Shown: one piece after another, positions 24,846 to 31,717 of the stretch
How the letters are laid out: each line of letters begins with the position of its first letter
Position numbering within the stretch: position 1 is the stretch's first letter
From: Longimicrobium sp.
Lineage (GTDB): Bacteria; Gemmatimonadota; Gemmatimonadetes; Longimicrobiales; Longimicrobiaceae
Direction of reading: 5' to 3'
DNA length: 34,862 bases
Assembly: GCA_036389795.1 (NCBI GenBank)
Contig: DASVWD010000009.1
Span: forward strand, 1-34,862
The notes under the pieces: generated by a model
Told to the model about the DNA's origin: nothing
Seen by the model: the letters and a program-made list of their open reading frames with translations, nothing else
Database searches by the model: none
Position numbers and translations under genes: made by a program

Positions 24846-25757
24846 ATGCTGACCGGCACGGTGCTGCGCGCGCAGGGGGGCGTCTACGAGGTGGAGACGC
24901 CCGGCGGCGTGCTGGAGGCGGTGCTGCGCGGGCGGCTCAAGCGCGAGGAGCGCACGGGCGAGAAGGTGGTGGTCGGCGACCGGGTGGACGTGGAGCCCGA
25001 AGCCTCGGGCGCGCAGACGGTGTGGGCGATCCAGCGCGTGCACGACCGCAGCACCCTGCTCGCCCGCCGCGCCCCGGGGAAGGCGCCGCGCCCCAAGCCG
25101 ATCGTGGCCAACGTCGACCAGGTGCTGGTCGTCTTCTCGGCCGCCCGCCCCGCGCCGCACCTGCGCATGCTCGACCGCTTCCTGGTGATCGCCGCCGACG
25201 CCGGGATCGAGCCGCTGATCGTGGTCAACAAGACCGACCTCACCGGCGAGGACGAGGCGCGGCGGACGTTCGCGGCGTACGGGAAGGCGGGGTACCGCGT
25301 GCTGTTCGCCGCCGCCAAGCGGGGCGTGGGCGTCGAGGAGCTGCGCGAGGCGCTCTGCGGGCGGCTCTCCGCGCTCGCCGGCCCCTCGGGGGTGGGGAAG
25401 TCGAGCCTGCTGAACGCGCTGCAGCCGGGGCTGGGGCTCCGGGTGGCGGCGGTGAGCGAGGCGGTGAACAAGGGGCGGCACACCACGGTGACCGCGCAGC
25501 TCATTCCCCTGGAGTGCGGCGGCTGGGTGGCCGACACGCCGGGACTGCGCGAGCTGGGGCTCTGGGAGATCGACCGCGATAACCTCCAGTTCTACTTCCC
25601 CGAGTTCGAGCCGCTGCTGGGCGGGTGCCGCTACCCCACCTGCACGCACGTGCACGAGCCCGGCTGCGCCGTCCGCGCCGCCGCCGAGGCCGGCACGGTG
25701 GACCCCGGCCGCTACGACAGCTACCGCCGCATGATGACCGGCGAGGACGAGGAGTAG
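24846..25757 (+). CDS. rsgA: Ribosome small-subunit GTPase RsgA
   Basis: A 303-residue circularly permuted GTPase that helps mature the 30S ribosomal subunit in the cytoplasm. The OB-fold N-terminus starts LTGTVLRAQGGVYEVET. The G motifs appear in permuted order: G4 NKTD (128-131), G1 GPSGVGKSS (179-187) and G3 DTPG (230-233). The C-terminal zinc-binding domain has C261, C266, H268 and C274 (CRYPTCTHVHEPGC). The start at 24846 matches the family; a longer reading from 24735 would translate the terminator and two repeat arrays. Normal length for the family. Confidence 0.96.
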   Translation: MLTGTVLRAQGGVYEVETPGGVLEAVLRGRLKREERTGEKVVVGDRVDVEPEASGAQTVWAIQRVHDRSTLLARRAPGKAPRPKPIVANVDQVLVVFSAARPAPHLRMLDRFLVIAADAGIEPLIVVNKTDLTGEDEARRTFAAYGKAGYRVLFAAAKRGVGVEELREALCGRLSALAGPSGVGKSSLLNALQPGLGLRVAAVSEAVNKGRHTTVTAQLIPLECGGWVADTPGLRELGLWEIDRDNLQFYFPEFEPLLGGCRYPTCTHVHEPGCAVRAAAEAGTVDPGRYDSYRRMMTGEDEE

Positions 25758-26040
25758 CGGCGAGCCGCGGAAAACTTTGCCGGATGCCGCCGCGGCCGCC
25801 TCGCGAAGCCCCGCCGGCCGCTCCCGCCAATCGACCCAGGTATAGAATCTGCAACGAGTTAACAGCCCTCGCCGGCTCCTTGTGACGCCGCCGGGGGCTC
25901 GCGCGTCTATGCGGCACACTCGACCGCGACGGCCGTTTGGCTGAGCCCCCGCACCCGGGGAGCGGCCCGGCGGAGACCGTCGTGGAGCGAAGGGGGCACG
26001 GCCGGGAGAGCCGGCGAACACATCAGCGGAGAAGACGAAG
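25758..26040 (+). other. Leader region of the DUF4382 lipoprotein gene
   Basis: No gene. TATAGAAT at 25841-25848 may be a -10 element, but no -35 is seen at normal spacing. GGAG about 9 nt before the ATG (in CAGCGGAGAAGACGAAG) is a good ribosome site. Confidence 0.4.
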
Positions 26041-26961
26041 ATGCTGAAGCACGGCAAGAAGGTTCTGCTCCCGCTCGCGGCGCTGGCGATCGCCGCCTGC
26101 GACGGCGGGGGGACCGGGAGCGACAGCGCGCGGGTGACGATCCGGCTGCACGACGCCCCGGGCGACCTGGCGCAGGCGTGGGTCAAGATCGACCGCATCT
26201 ACTTCCAGGGCACCTCGGACGCCGACAGCCTCTCGGGCCGCTTCGACCTGATGAGCACGCCCACCGGGTGGATCGACCTGATGACGCTGTCGGGCGGCAG
26301 CTTCGCCACGCTGGTGAACGGGGTGCCCGTGCCGGCGGGCTCGTACTCGCAGCTGCGCTTCGTGGTGTGCGACGCGTACGTGGTGACCGACGCCGGCCAG
26401 GTGTTCGCCACCAGCGGCGCCGACCTCCCCGCGGGGGTGACGGCCACGGGGACGCTGCAGCTGCCGAGCACCTGCTCCAGCGGCTTCAAGGTGAAGCTGC
26501 CGGACGGCGGGATCACGCTGGAGAACGCCTCGACCATCCTGTCGGTGGACTTCGACGTGAGCCAGAGCTTCGGGCACCAGGCCGGCAACTCGGGGCGCTG
26601 GGTGATGCACCCGGTGCTGAGCGCCACCGAGATCGGCTTCAGCGGCGGGATCGGCGGCACGGTGGCGGTGGCGCAGGGCGTGGCGCTGCCCACCTGCGGC
26701 GGCGCGGCGGTGAACGTGACCCAGTTCGTCCCGCAGGCGACCGCGGGGACCACCACCGTGTCGGCCGTGGTCAACCCGGCGGGGGCGTACTCGCTCGCGG
26801 TGGCGCCCGGCACCTACACCATGGGGTACGCGCCGGAGATCACCTTCACCAACGGCGACTCGCTGACCTTCGTGGCCGCGGCCACGCCGCCCAGCGTGAC
26901 GGTGGCCTCGGGCGGCGCGGTGACGTCGAACTACAGCATCACCGCGGCGACCTGCCACTAA
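26041..26961 (+). CDS. DUF4382 lipoprotein
   Basis: A 306-residue exported lipoprotein with lipobox IAAC (C20). Residues about 30-195 match the DUF4382 pattern: RVTIRLHDAPGDLAQAWVKIDRIYFQG, then WIDLMTLSGGSFATLVNGVPVPAGSYSQLRFVV and, later, ILSVDFDVSQSFGHQAGNSGRWVMHPVL. The C-terminal third (from about 205) looks like a carboxypeptidase-regulatory or transthyretin-like beta domain (INPAGAYSLAVAPGTYTMGY-type). DUF4382 proteins are surface or periplasmic with unknown function. It is a single-gene unit closed by the hairpin at 26987-27020. Confidence 0.88.
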   Translation: MLKHGKKVLLPLAALAIAACDGGGTGSDSARVTIRLHDAPGDLAQAWVKIDRIYFQGTSDADSLSGRFDLMSTPTGWIDLMTLSGGSFATLVNGVPVPAGSYSQLRFVVCDAYVVTDAGQVFATSGADLPAGVTATGTLQLPSTCSSGFKVKLPDGGITLENASTILSVDFDVSQSFGHQAGNSGRWVMHPVLSATEIGFSGGIGGTVAVAQGVALPTCGGAAVNVTQFVPQATAGTTTVSAVVNPAGAYSLAVAPGTYTMGYAPEITFTNGDSLTFVAAATPPSVTVASGGAVTSNYSITAATCH

Positions 26962-26986
26962 AGCGCTCCCGCGGGGGATCGCTGAC

Positions 26987-27020
26987 GAAGCGGCAGCCGG
27001 GACTTCCCGGCTGCCGCTTC
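26987..27020 (+). terminator. Hairpin after the DUF4382 gene
   Basis: GAAGCGGCAGCCGGGA (26987-27002) pairs perfectly over 16 nt with 27005-27020 across a 2-nt centre. The following sequence has few Ts, so it may stop RNA polymerase weakly or protect the transcript's end. Confidence 0.75.
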
Positions 27021-27081
27021 CGTCATGTCCCTCATCCGCCCCCGGCTTGCCGGGGCGCGCGGGGCGCCGCATCCTTCAGGC

Positions 27082-27513
27082 ATGAACGATCGTGGAGAGG
27101 CGTCGCCGGAGCTGCTGCCGCTGCTGCTGCGCGCGGGTGTGGCGGTGCACGAGCGCCTGGAGCGCAGCCTGCTGCCGTGGAGCCTGTCGCTGGCCAAGCT
27201 GCGGGCGCTGCAGCAGCTGGCCGAGTCGCCGGAGGGGCTGCCGCTGGGGCAGCTGGCGGAGCGGCTCTGCTGCGTGAAGTCGAACGTGACGCAGCTGGTG
27301 CAGCGGCTGGAGGCGGACGGCCTGGTGCGGCGCGAGACCGACTCCGGGGACCGGCGCTGCGTGCGGGCGGTGATCACCGAGCGGGGCCGGAAGAGCTTCG
27401 AGCGGGCGAGCGGCGCGCGCGAGGCGGCCGAGCGCGAGGTGCTGGAGCGCCTGGCGCCGGACGAGCGGGCGCGGCTGGTGGCGCTCCTGGCGCGGCTCGC
27501 GGCGGAGGAGTGA
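27082..27513 (+). CDS. MarR-family transcriptional regulator
   Basis: A 143-residue winged-helix repressor-type protein. The DNA-binding region runs about 38-102: LAKLRALQQLAESPEGLPLG, then LAERLCCVKSNVTQLVQRLEADGLVRR as helix-turn-helix plus recognition helix, and DSGDRRCVRAVITERG as the wing. Vicinal cysteines C63-C64 at the turn and C93 in the wing could sense oxidants or metal, by analogy with redox-sensing MarR proteins. The ATG at 27082 was chosen because the upstream in-frame ATG (27025) gives an unlikely extension starting next to the DUF4382 hairpin. The next gene starts 2 nt after this stop, so the pair is an operon. Confidence 0.88.
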   Translation: MNDRGEASPELLPLLLRAGVAVHERLERSLLPWSLSLAKLRALQQLAESPEGLPLGQLAERLCCVKSNVTQLVQRLEADGLVRRETDSGDRRCVRAVITERGRKSFERASGAREAAEREVLERLAPDERARLVALLARLAAEE

Positions 27514-27515
27514 CG

Positions 27516-27788
27516 ATGGGCTACGGCTACAACCCCGACCCGTCGGCCTGGGCCGACGAGCGGCTGGACGAGGAGTTCCCCCTGGGCGACGGCACCGCCG
27601 ACACGGGCGCCACGGTCTGCTGCCCCTACTGCGGCGAGGCGGTGGACATCGTGCTCGACCCCGGCAGCGGCGCGCGCCAGGAATACGTGGAGGACTGCGA
27701 GGTGTGCTGCCGGCCGTGGCAGGTGTCGGTGGCCTACGCGCCGGACGGGACGGCGGAGGTGGCGGTGGAGGTGGCGGACGGTTTTTGA
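27516..27788 (+). CDS. CPXCG-motif cysteine-rich zinc-ribbon protein
   Basis: A 90-residue protein with two cysteine knuckles, CCPYCG (35-40) and CEVCC (61-65), the arrangement of the CPXCG family, a probable zinc ribbon. The N-terminal 30 residues are acidic. The start is fixed by GGAGGAG overlapping the end of the MarR gene, with the ATG 2 nt after that stop, so translation is probably coupled. Coupling to a cysteine-bearing MarR regulator suggests a shared metal or redox response, which is inference. The stop codon is directly followed by an AGTRCG array with no gap. Confidence 0.85.
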   Translation: MGYGYNPDPSAWADERLDEEFPLGDGTADTGATVCCPYCGEAVDIVLDPGSGARQEYVEDCEVCCRPWQVSVAYAPDGTAEVAVEVADGF

Positions 27789-27870
27789 GGTACGGAGTAC
27801 GAGGTACGGAAGTACGAAACAAGTGCGTGAGTGCGGAAGTGCGTGAGTGCGTTCAGCCGCGCTCACGCAC
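27789..27870 (+). repeat. 8-bp AGTACG/AGTGCG mixed array with terminal hairpin
   Basis: GGTACG/AGTACG units (27789-27816) with irregular spacing are followed by AGTGCG at 27822, 27830, 27838 and 27846 with an 8-nt period. The array starts on the base after the CPXCG stop codon. Its end, GTGCGTGAGTGCG, pairs (12 of 13) with CGCGCTCACGCAC ending near 27870, so here the array itself makes a hairpin. Confidence 0.85.
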
Positions 27871-28408
27871 CGTCGTTTTGTCAGCAGACCGCGGCTCCGG
27901 CGGCTGCGCCGCGGGGCCCTCTCCCCCGCGCGCCCTGGTCCGCTCGTTCCTCGCGGACGAAGGGCGCGCTCCCCTCTCCCAGACTGCGGGAGAGGGGAAC
28001 ACCTCGGCGCTTCGCGCAACGAACCGGGCACCGCGCGACGTGCGGTTGCGCAGTTGAAGCCTCGCGGGGTTTGCGAGGCTTTCCGTGGTTCCAGCGGGTG
28101 TCTTCAGGCACCCGCGACGGCGGCGCCCGCCACGAACCCCGCGTGAGGGATGCGCGCCCGGAGGGCCGGGACGCGGGCGCGCCGGGGGGTTGGGCGCGAC
28201 CGTGGCCCGGCGCGGTTGGGCACAGTCGTACCGTGCCCTACCGCGCGCGCAGCCCGGCCCGGAGCGCAGCGGAGGGACACGCCCGAACCTCGCGGTTCGA
28301 ATCGGCTCGCGGTCCGGAAAACGCATCGTCCGAAGCGCAAACGGTGCGGGTTGAACGGGTTTTGCTTAGGTTGGACGCCGAACCCACCCGGACGGAGAGG
28401 ACCGGCCC
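27871..28408. other. Spacer before the SixA gene
   Basis: No gene is supported. It holds the structured element copy 2 (27913-28115) and GC-rich sequence to 28330. A possible promoter region near 28345-28372 (GGTTGAACGGGTTTTGCTTAGG) lacks a standard -35/-10 pair. GGAGAGGA before the ATG at 28409 is a good ribosome site. Confidence 0.5.
27913..28115 (+). repeat. Dispersed structured element with TTCA-capped hairpin, copy 2
   Basis: Homologous to 8173-8362. The right-end hairpin is GCGGGTGTC (28094-28102), loop TTCA (28103-28106), GGCACCCGC (28107-28115): nine pairs with one G-T. Compared with copy 1 several stem pairs changed on both sides while pairing and loop were kept. The shared GCGAGGCTTTCCGTGGTTCC box precedes it. 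No coding frame is conserved between copies. Confidence 0.75.
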
Positions 28409-28924
28409 ATGAAACTGCTCGTCATCCGCCACGCCATCGCCGAAGACCGCGACGAGTGGGCGTTCAGCGGCAAGCCCGACGCGGAGCGCCCCCTGACCCG
28501 CGACGGGCGCGACCGCATGCGCCGCGCGGCCAACGGGATCGCGCTGGAGGCGCCGCGGCTGGACCTGATCGCCACCTCGCCGCTGGTGCGCGCGGTGCAG
28601 ACGGCCGAGATCGTGGCCGACGAGTACGACGGGAAGGAGCTGACGGTAGTGAACGAGCTCTCGCCCGAGTGCGCGCCCGAGACGCTCCTGCCCTGGCTGC
28701 GCTCGCACGAGCCCGACACCACCATCGCCGTGGTGGGGCACGAGCCGCACCTGGGGTTCCTGCTCGGCTGGCTGCTGACGGGGCGCCACGAGAGCTTCGT
28801 GGAGCTGAAGAAGGGCGCGGTGGTGCTGCTGGAGTTCGACGACCCGCCGGCGGCGGGGAACGCCACGCTGCTGTGGGCGCTCCAGCCGGGGCAGCTGCGC
28901 AGGCTCCGCAAGAAGGAGAAGTAG
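28409..28924 (+). CDS. SixA-type phosphohistidine phosphatase
   Basis: A 171-residue histidine phosphatase. The catalytic motif is LLVIRHAIAED with R7 and H8; other conserved positions are R61 (SPLVRAVQTAEI) and H111 (VVGHEPHLG). It is near the normal short length of SixA, which removes phosphate from histidine on phosphotransfer domains. The next gene, encoding a CHAD-CYTH protein, starts 7 nt after its stop. SixA and CHAD genes are often neighbours in bacteria, pointing to a shared role in phosphate or polyphosphate metabolism. A good ribosome site GGAGAGGA is present. Confidence 0.92.
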   Translation: MKLLVIRHAIAEDRDEWAFSGKPDAERPLTRDGRDRMRRAANGIALEAPRLDLIATSPLVRAVQTAEIVADEYDGKELTVVNELSPECAPETLLPWLRSHEPDTTIAVVGHEPHLGFLLGWLLTGRHESFVELKKGAVVLLEFDDPPAAGNATLLWALQPGQLRRLRKKEK

Positions 28925-28931
28925 CGAGAAC

Positions 28932-30338
28932 ATGAGGACGCCGGCCGAGCTGCTGGACCTGCCGGTGGAGCGCAGCGCCCGCTGGCTGGCGCTGCGCTTC
29001 CTGGAGGAGGCGGCGGCCGCGCACGCCCGGCTGGACGACGCGGACGACACGGAGGCGCTGCACGACTTCCGTGTGGGGCTGCGCCGCCTGCGCAGCACGG
29101 TGCGGGCGTACCGGCGCTGGCTGGGCGGGAGCCTCGGCCGCAAGGACCGCCGCCGCCTGGGCGCGCTGGCCGACGCCACGGGGGCGGCGCGCGACGCGGA
29201 GGTGCACATCGCCTGGCTGGAGCCGCGCGTGGAGAAGCTCTCCGGCGCGGAGCGGGCCGGGGCGGAGGCGTTCCTGGAGGAGCTGCGCGAGGAGAAGGCC
29301 GACGCCGAGGCCGACCTGCAGCGCGAGGTGGCAAGGGACTTCCCCCGCGAGCGCTGGCGGCTGGCCCGGCGGCTGCGCTTCTTCCGCGTCGAGGTGGAGC
29401 TGGACGACCCCGCGGGCGGGCCGCTGCTGGGTGCGGTGCTGGGGCGGCTGATCCGCGAGCAGGCGGACGAGCTGGAGCGGCACCTGGCGCACGTGCGCGC
29501 GCTGCAGCACCAAGAGGAGGCGCACCGGGCGCGCATCGCGGCCAAGCGGCTGCGCTACCTGATCGAGCCGTTCCAGGACGAGATCGAGGGCGGGCGCGAC
29601 GCCGTCAAGCAGCTCAAGAAGCTCCAGGACGTGCTCGGCGACATGCACGACGCCGACGTGCTGCTGGCGCGCGTGGCCGCGGAGCTGGCGGACGCGCCGG
29701 AACCGGCCGAGGGCGAGGAGGACGGGGCGGCGGGCCTGCGCGCGCTGGCGAAACTGCTGGAGCGCGAGCGCCAGGAGCGCTTCGACGAGCTGCAGAGGCG
29801 CTGGCTGGACGGGCAGGGGGCGGAGTTCTTCGCGTCGGTGCGCGAGATGGGCAGGCGCGTGGCGAGCGCGGGGCACCCGAACCGCGAGATCGAGCGCAAG
29901 TTCCTGCTCAAGCGGATGCCGCGCCTGGACGGGCTCCCCGTCGTCGTGCTGGAGATCGACCAGGGGTGGCTCCCGGGCGAGCGGCTGGCCGAGCGGCTCC
30001 GGCGCACGCGCACGGACGGCGCGGTGCGCTACTTCCGCACGGTGAAGCTGGGGGCGGGCACCAGCCGCTTCGAGCTGGAGGAGGAGACCGACGAGCGCAC
30101 CTTCCGCCGCCTCTGGTCACTCACCAAGGGCAGGCGCGTGCGCAAGCTGCGCTACCGGGTGCAGGAGGGCGACTTCACCTGGGAGATCGACCGCTTCCGC
30201 GGCCGCAGGCTGGTCCTCGCCGAGGTGGAGCTGCCCACGGAGGACACCGAGGTGCTCCCGCCCGCGTGGCTGCGGCGCCTGGTGGTCCGCGACGTCACCG
30301 GGGAGCCGGAGTACGTGAACATCAACCTGGCGAGGTGA
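28932..30338 (+). CDS. CHAD-CYTH domain protein
   Basis: A 468-residue protein. Residues about 10-310 are a helical CHAD domain, rich in Arg/Lys and His, with signature stretches LHDFRVGLRRLRSTVRAYRRWL (43-64) and HRARIAAKRLRYLIEPF (198-214). CHAD domains bind polyphosphate. Residues about 317-468 are a CYTH triphosphate-tunnel domain: the ExExK motif EIERK (319-323), then RLRRTR, YFRTVKLG, EEETDE, RKLRYRV and LAEVEL. In the well-known ygiF-type arrangement CYTH precedes CHAD; here the order is reversed. The gene is directly after sixA, and the AT-rich HEPN-like gene begins 20 nt after its stop. It probably acts on inorganic triphosphate or polyphosphate; enzyme activity is unproven. Confidence 0.9.
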   Translation: MRTPAELLDLPVERSARWLALRFLEEAAAAHARLDDADDTEALHDFRVGLRRLRSTVRAYRRWLGGSLGRKDRRRLGALADATGAARDAEVHIAWLEPRVEKLSGAERAGAEAFLEELREEKADAEADLQREVARDFPRERWRLARRLRFFRVEVELDDPAGGPLLGAVLGRLIREQADELERHLAHVRALQHQEEAHRARIAAKRLRYLIEPFQDEIEGGRDAVKQLKKLQDVLGDMHDADVLLARVAAELADAPEPAEGEEDGAAGLRALAKLLERERQERFDELQRRWLDGQGAEFFASVREMGRRVASAGHPNREIERKFLLKRMPRLDGLPVVVLEIDQGWLPGERLAERLRRTRTDGAVRYFRTVKLGAGTSRFELEEETDERTFRRLWSLTKGRRVRKLRYRVQEGDFTWEIDRFRGRRLVLAEVELPTEDTEVLPPAWLRRLVVRDVTGEPEYVNINLAR

Positions 30339-30358
30339 ACCCGCTTAGCAGGAGTTCT

Positions 30359-31717
30359 ATGAAGCTGGAGTTACACCCTTCTGCGCAGAAGGCCTTTGAT
30401 GAGCAAGCGGCGGGTTTCCGTACAACCCTGTCAACCACCCTCATTGATCAAGAAAATGAGGGCACAGGCCGTGTATTCTCGAATCTTTATATCGATGGTG
30501 AAATCTCAGAAAAAGATGTTATCGGACCGATAACATCCTCGCGAACGAATGCCTTCGGCGAGGAAATCGCGCGGTTTCTGTACACTCCGGAGGGGGTTGT
30601 TGGAATTGAGGGTGAAGCGTTTCGAGATCTAAGAAGACTTGCTGAGAAGATCCAACGGACTCCTGATCTCCGTGACGCCGTTTCTGTAGAAACTGTTTTC
30701 TCAAAGCTGTTCGAATGGGTCTGTGCGTCTGAAACTTTCGGTGACAGTCACGCGAGTGCGACTTCCTTTGTTTTGCGCGAATGCGAGAAGTCTATTAGCA
30801 CATATAGACTGTTGATACCTATCTACGAACTCTTCCTGGAAGAGCCGTTGCAGATCGGAAGAGTCGTACTGAGACCCCTTACCGGAGACGAAATAGACGA
30901 TTGGCTACGGCAGATAAGCTCGTCGCATCCAGAGATGACATCTACGTTCGAGACTGAGATCAACCGGAAGCGTAAGGAGATGCAAGGGAGGGCTGTTGCC
31001 GAAGTAAGCATTGTAGCTGAACGCCAAAGGGCTGAAGAGATAGCGCATGCGCAAACCTCCGATTCCCTTGCTTTACTGCGGCTATTCTCACGAGCCGCAT
31101 TCGAGCCCACAGAGACTTCGTTCTGCGTTCCTCTGGGCCGGCAACATGTTGAGGTATCAAGACATATCCTTTTCCAAAATGGGGATTATATAGGTGAATC
31201 GTCAAAGATCACCAATGTGGGGTCCGGAATGTTCTGGACGATTAATCGTGAGGTCAGTCATATCATCTTAGACGCAGGTTTGAGAATCTTGAGTAATCTG
31301 TTGATCTCGCCTTCACTCACAGACTTTGAACAAAAGTTACTTGACTCGGTATTTCTCTACTCTCGAGCAACGCTTCAGAGCGAACTTTCAGAAAGGCTCT
31401 TGTACATCGTTGTGGCATTGGAATCCTTTATGTTAAGGAACAATTCCGAGCCCATCCTAGGGAACGTTGCGGAACGGGTCGCGTTTACGATTGGACGAAG
31501 TTCAGAGGAGCGAAGACAAATTTCGAGGGACATAAAAGCCGCCTACGACCTGCGCAGCCGATTTGTTCACCATGGACATGCATCGGATGACCTTGCATGT
31601 ATGCGCACGTTCATGAGGCATGCGCATACCTGTCTAACAACTCTGGTCGCTAACTGTCACAGGTTCAAAACCCGTGATGAACTATTCGAAGTACTGGAGG
31701 AACGTAAATTTGCATAA
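30359..31717 (+). CDS. HEPN (ApeA-like) domain protein, AT-rich, probably acquired
   Basis: A 452-residue protein read from ATG 30359 with AGGAG (30350-30354) just before it. Codon use is unlike every neighbour: AT-rich codons (TTT, ATA, AGA, TTG) and an estimated 45% GC in a high-GC genome. Residues about 335-450 resemble the ApeA-type HEPN domain: LYIVVALESFMLRNN, then IKAAYDLRSRFVHHG, whose R399 and H404 make the RX4H nuclease motif of HEPN RNases. Residues 1-330 are helical and unrecognised; no transmembrane segment is obvious. ApeA-like proteins include anti-phage defence factors, so a role in defence by RNA cleavage is possible but inferred. Its end overlaps the start of the M16 gene. 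Confidence 0.75.
   Translation: MKLELHPSAQKAFDEQAAGFRTTLSTTLIDQENEGTGRVFSNLYIDGEISEKDVIGPITSSRTNAFGEEIARFLYTPEGVVGIEGEAFRDLRRLAEKIQRTPDLRDAVSVETVFSKLFEWVCASETFGDSHASATSFVLRECEKSISTYRLLIPIYELFLEEPLQIGRVVLRPLTGDEIDDWLRQISSSHPEMTSTFETEINRKRKEMQGRAVAEVSIVAERQRAEEIAHAQTSDSLALLRLFSRAAFEPTETSFCVPLGRQHVEVSRHILFQNGDYIGESSKITNVGSGMFWTINREVSHIILDAGLRILSNLLISPSLTDFEQKLLDSVFLYSRATLQSELSERLLYIVVALESFMLRNNSEPILGNVAERVAFTIGRSSEERRQISRDIKAAYDLRSRFVHHGHASDDLACMRTFMRHAHTCLTTLVANCHRFKTRDELFEVLEERKFA

Noticed and set aside
27025-27081. N-terminal extension of the MarR regulator from an upstream ATG
   Set aside because: It begins beside the DUF4382 hairpin and encodes Arg/Pro-rich residues not typical of the family.
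28285-28325. TTCGAAT resembling a tRNA T-loop (CGCGGTTCGAATCGG)
   Set aside because: The bases on either side do not form a T-stem, and no acceptor or anticodon arm is present upstream.
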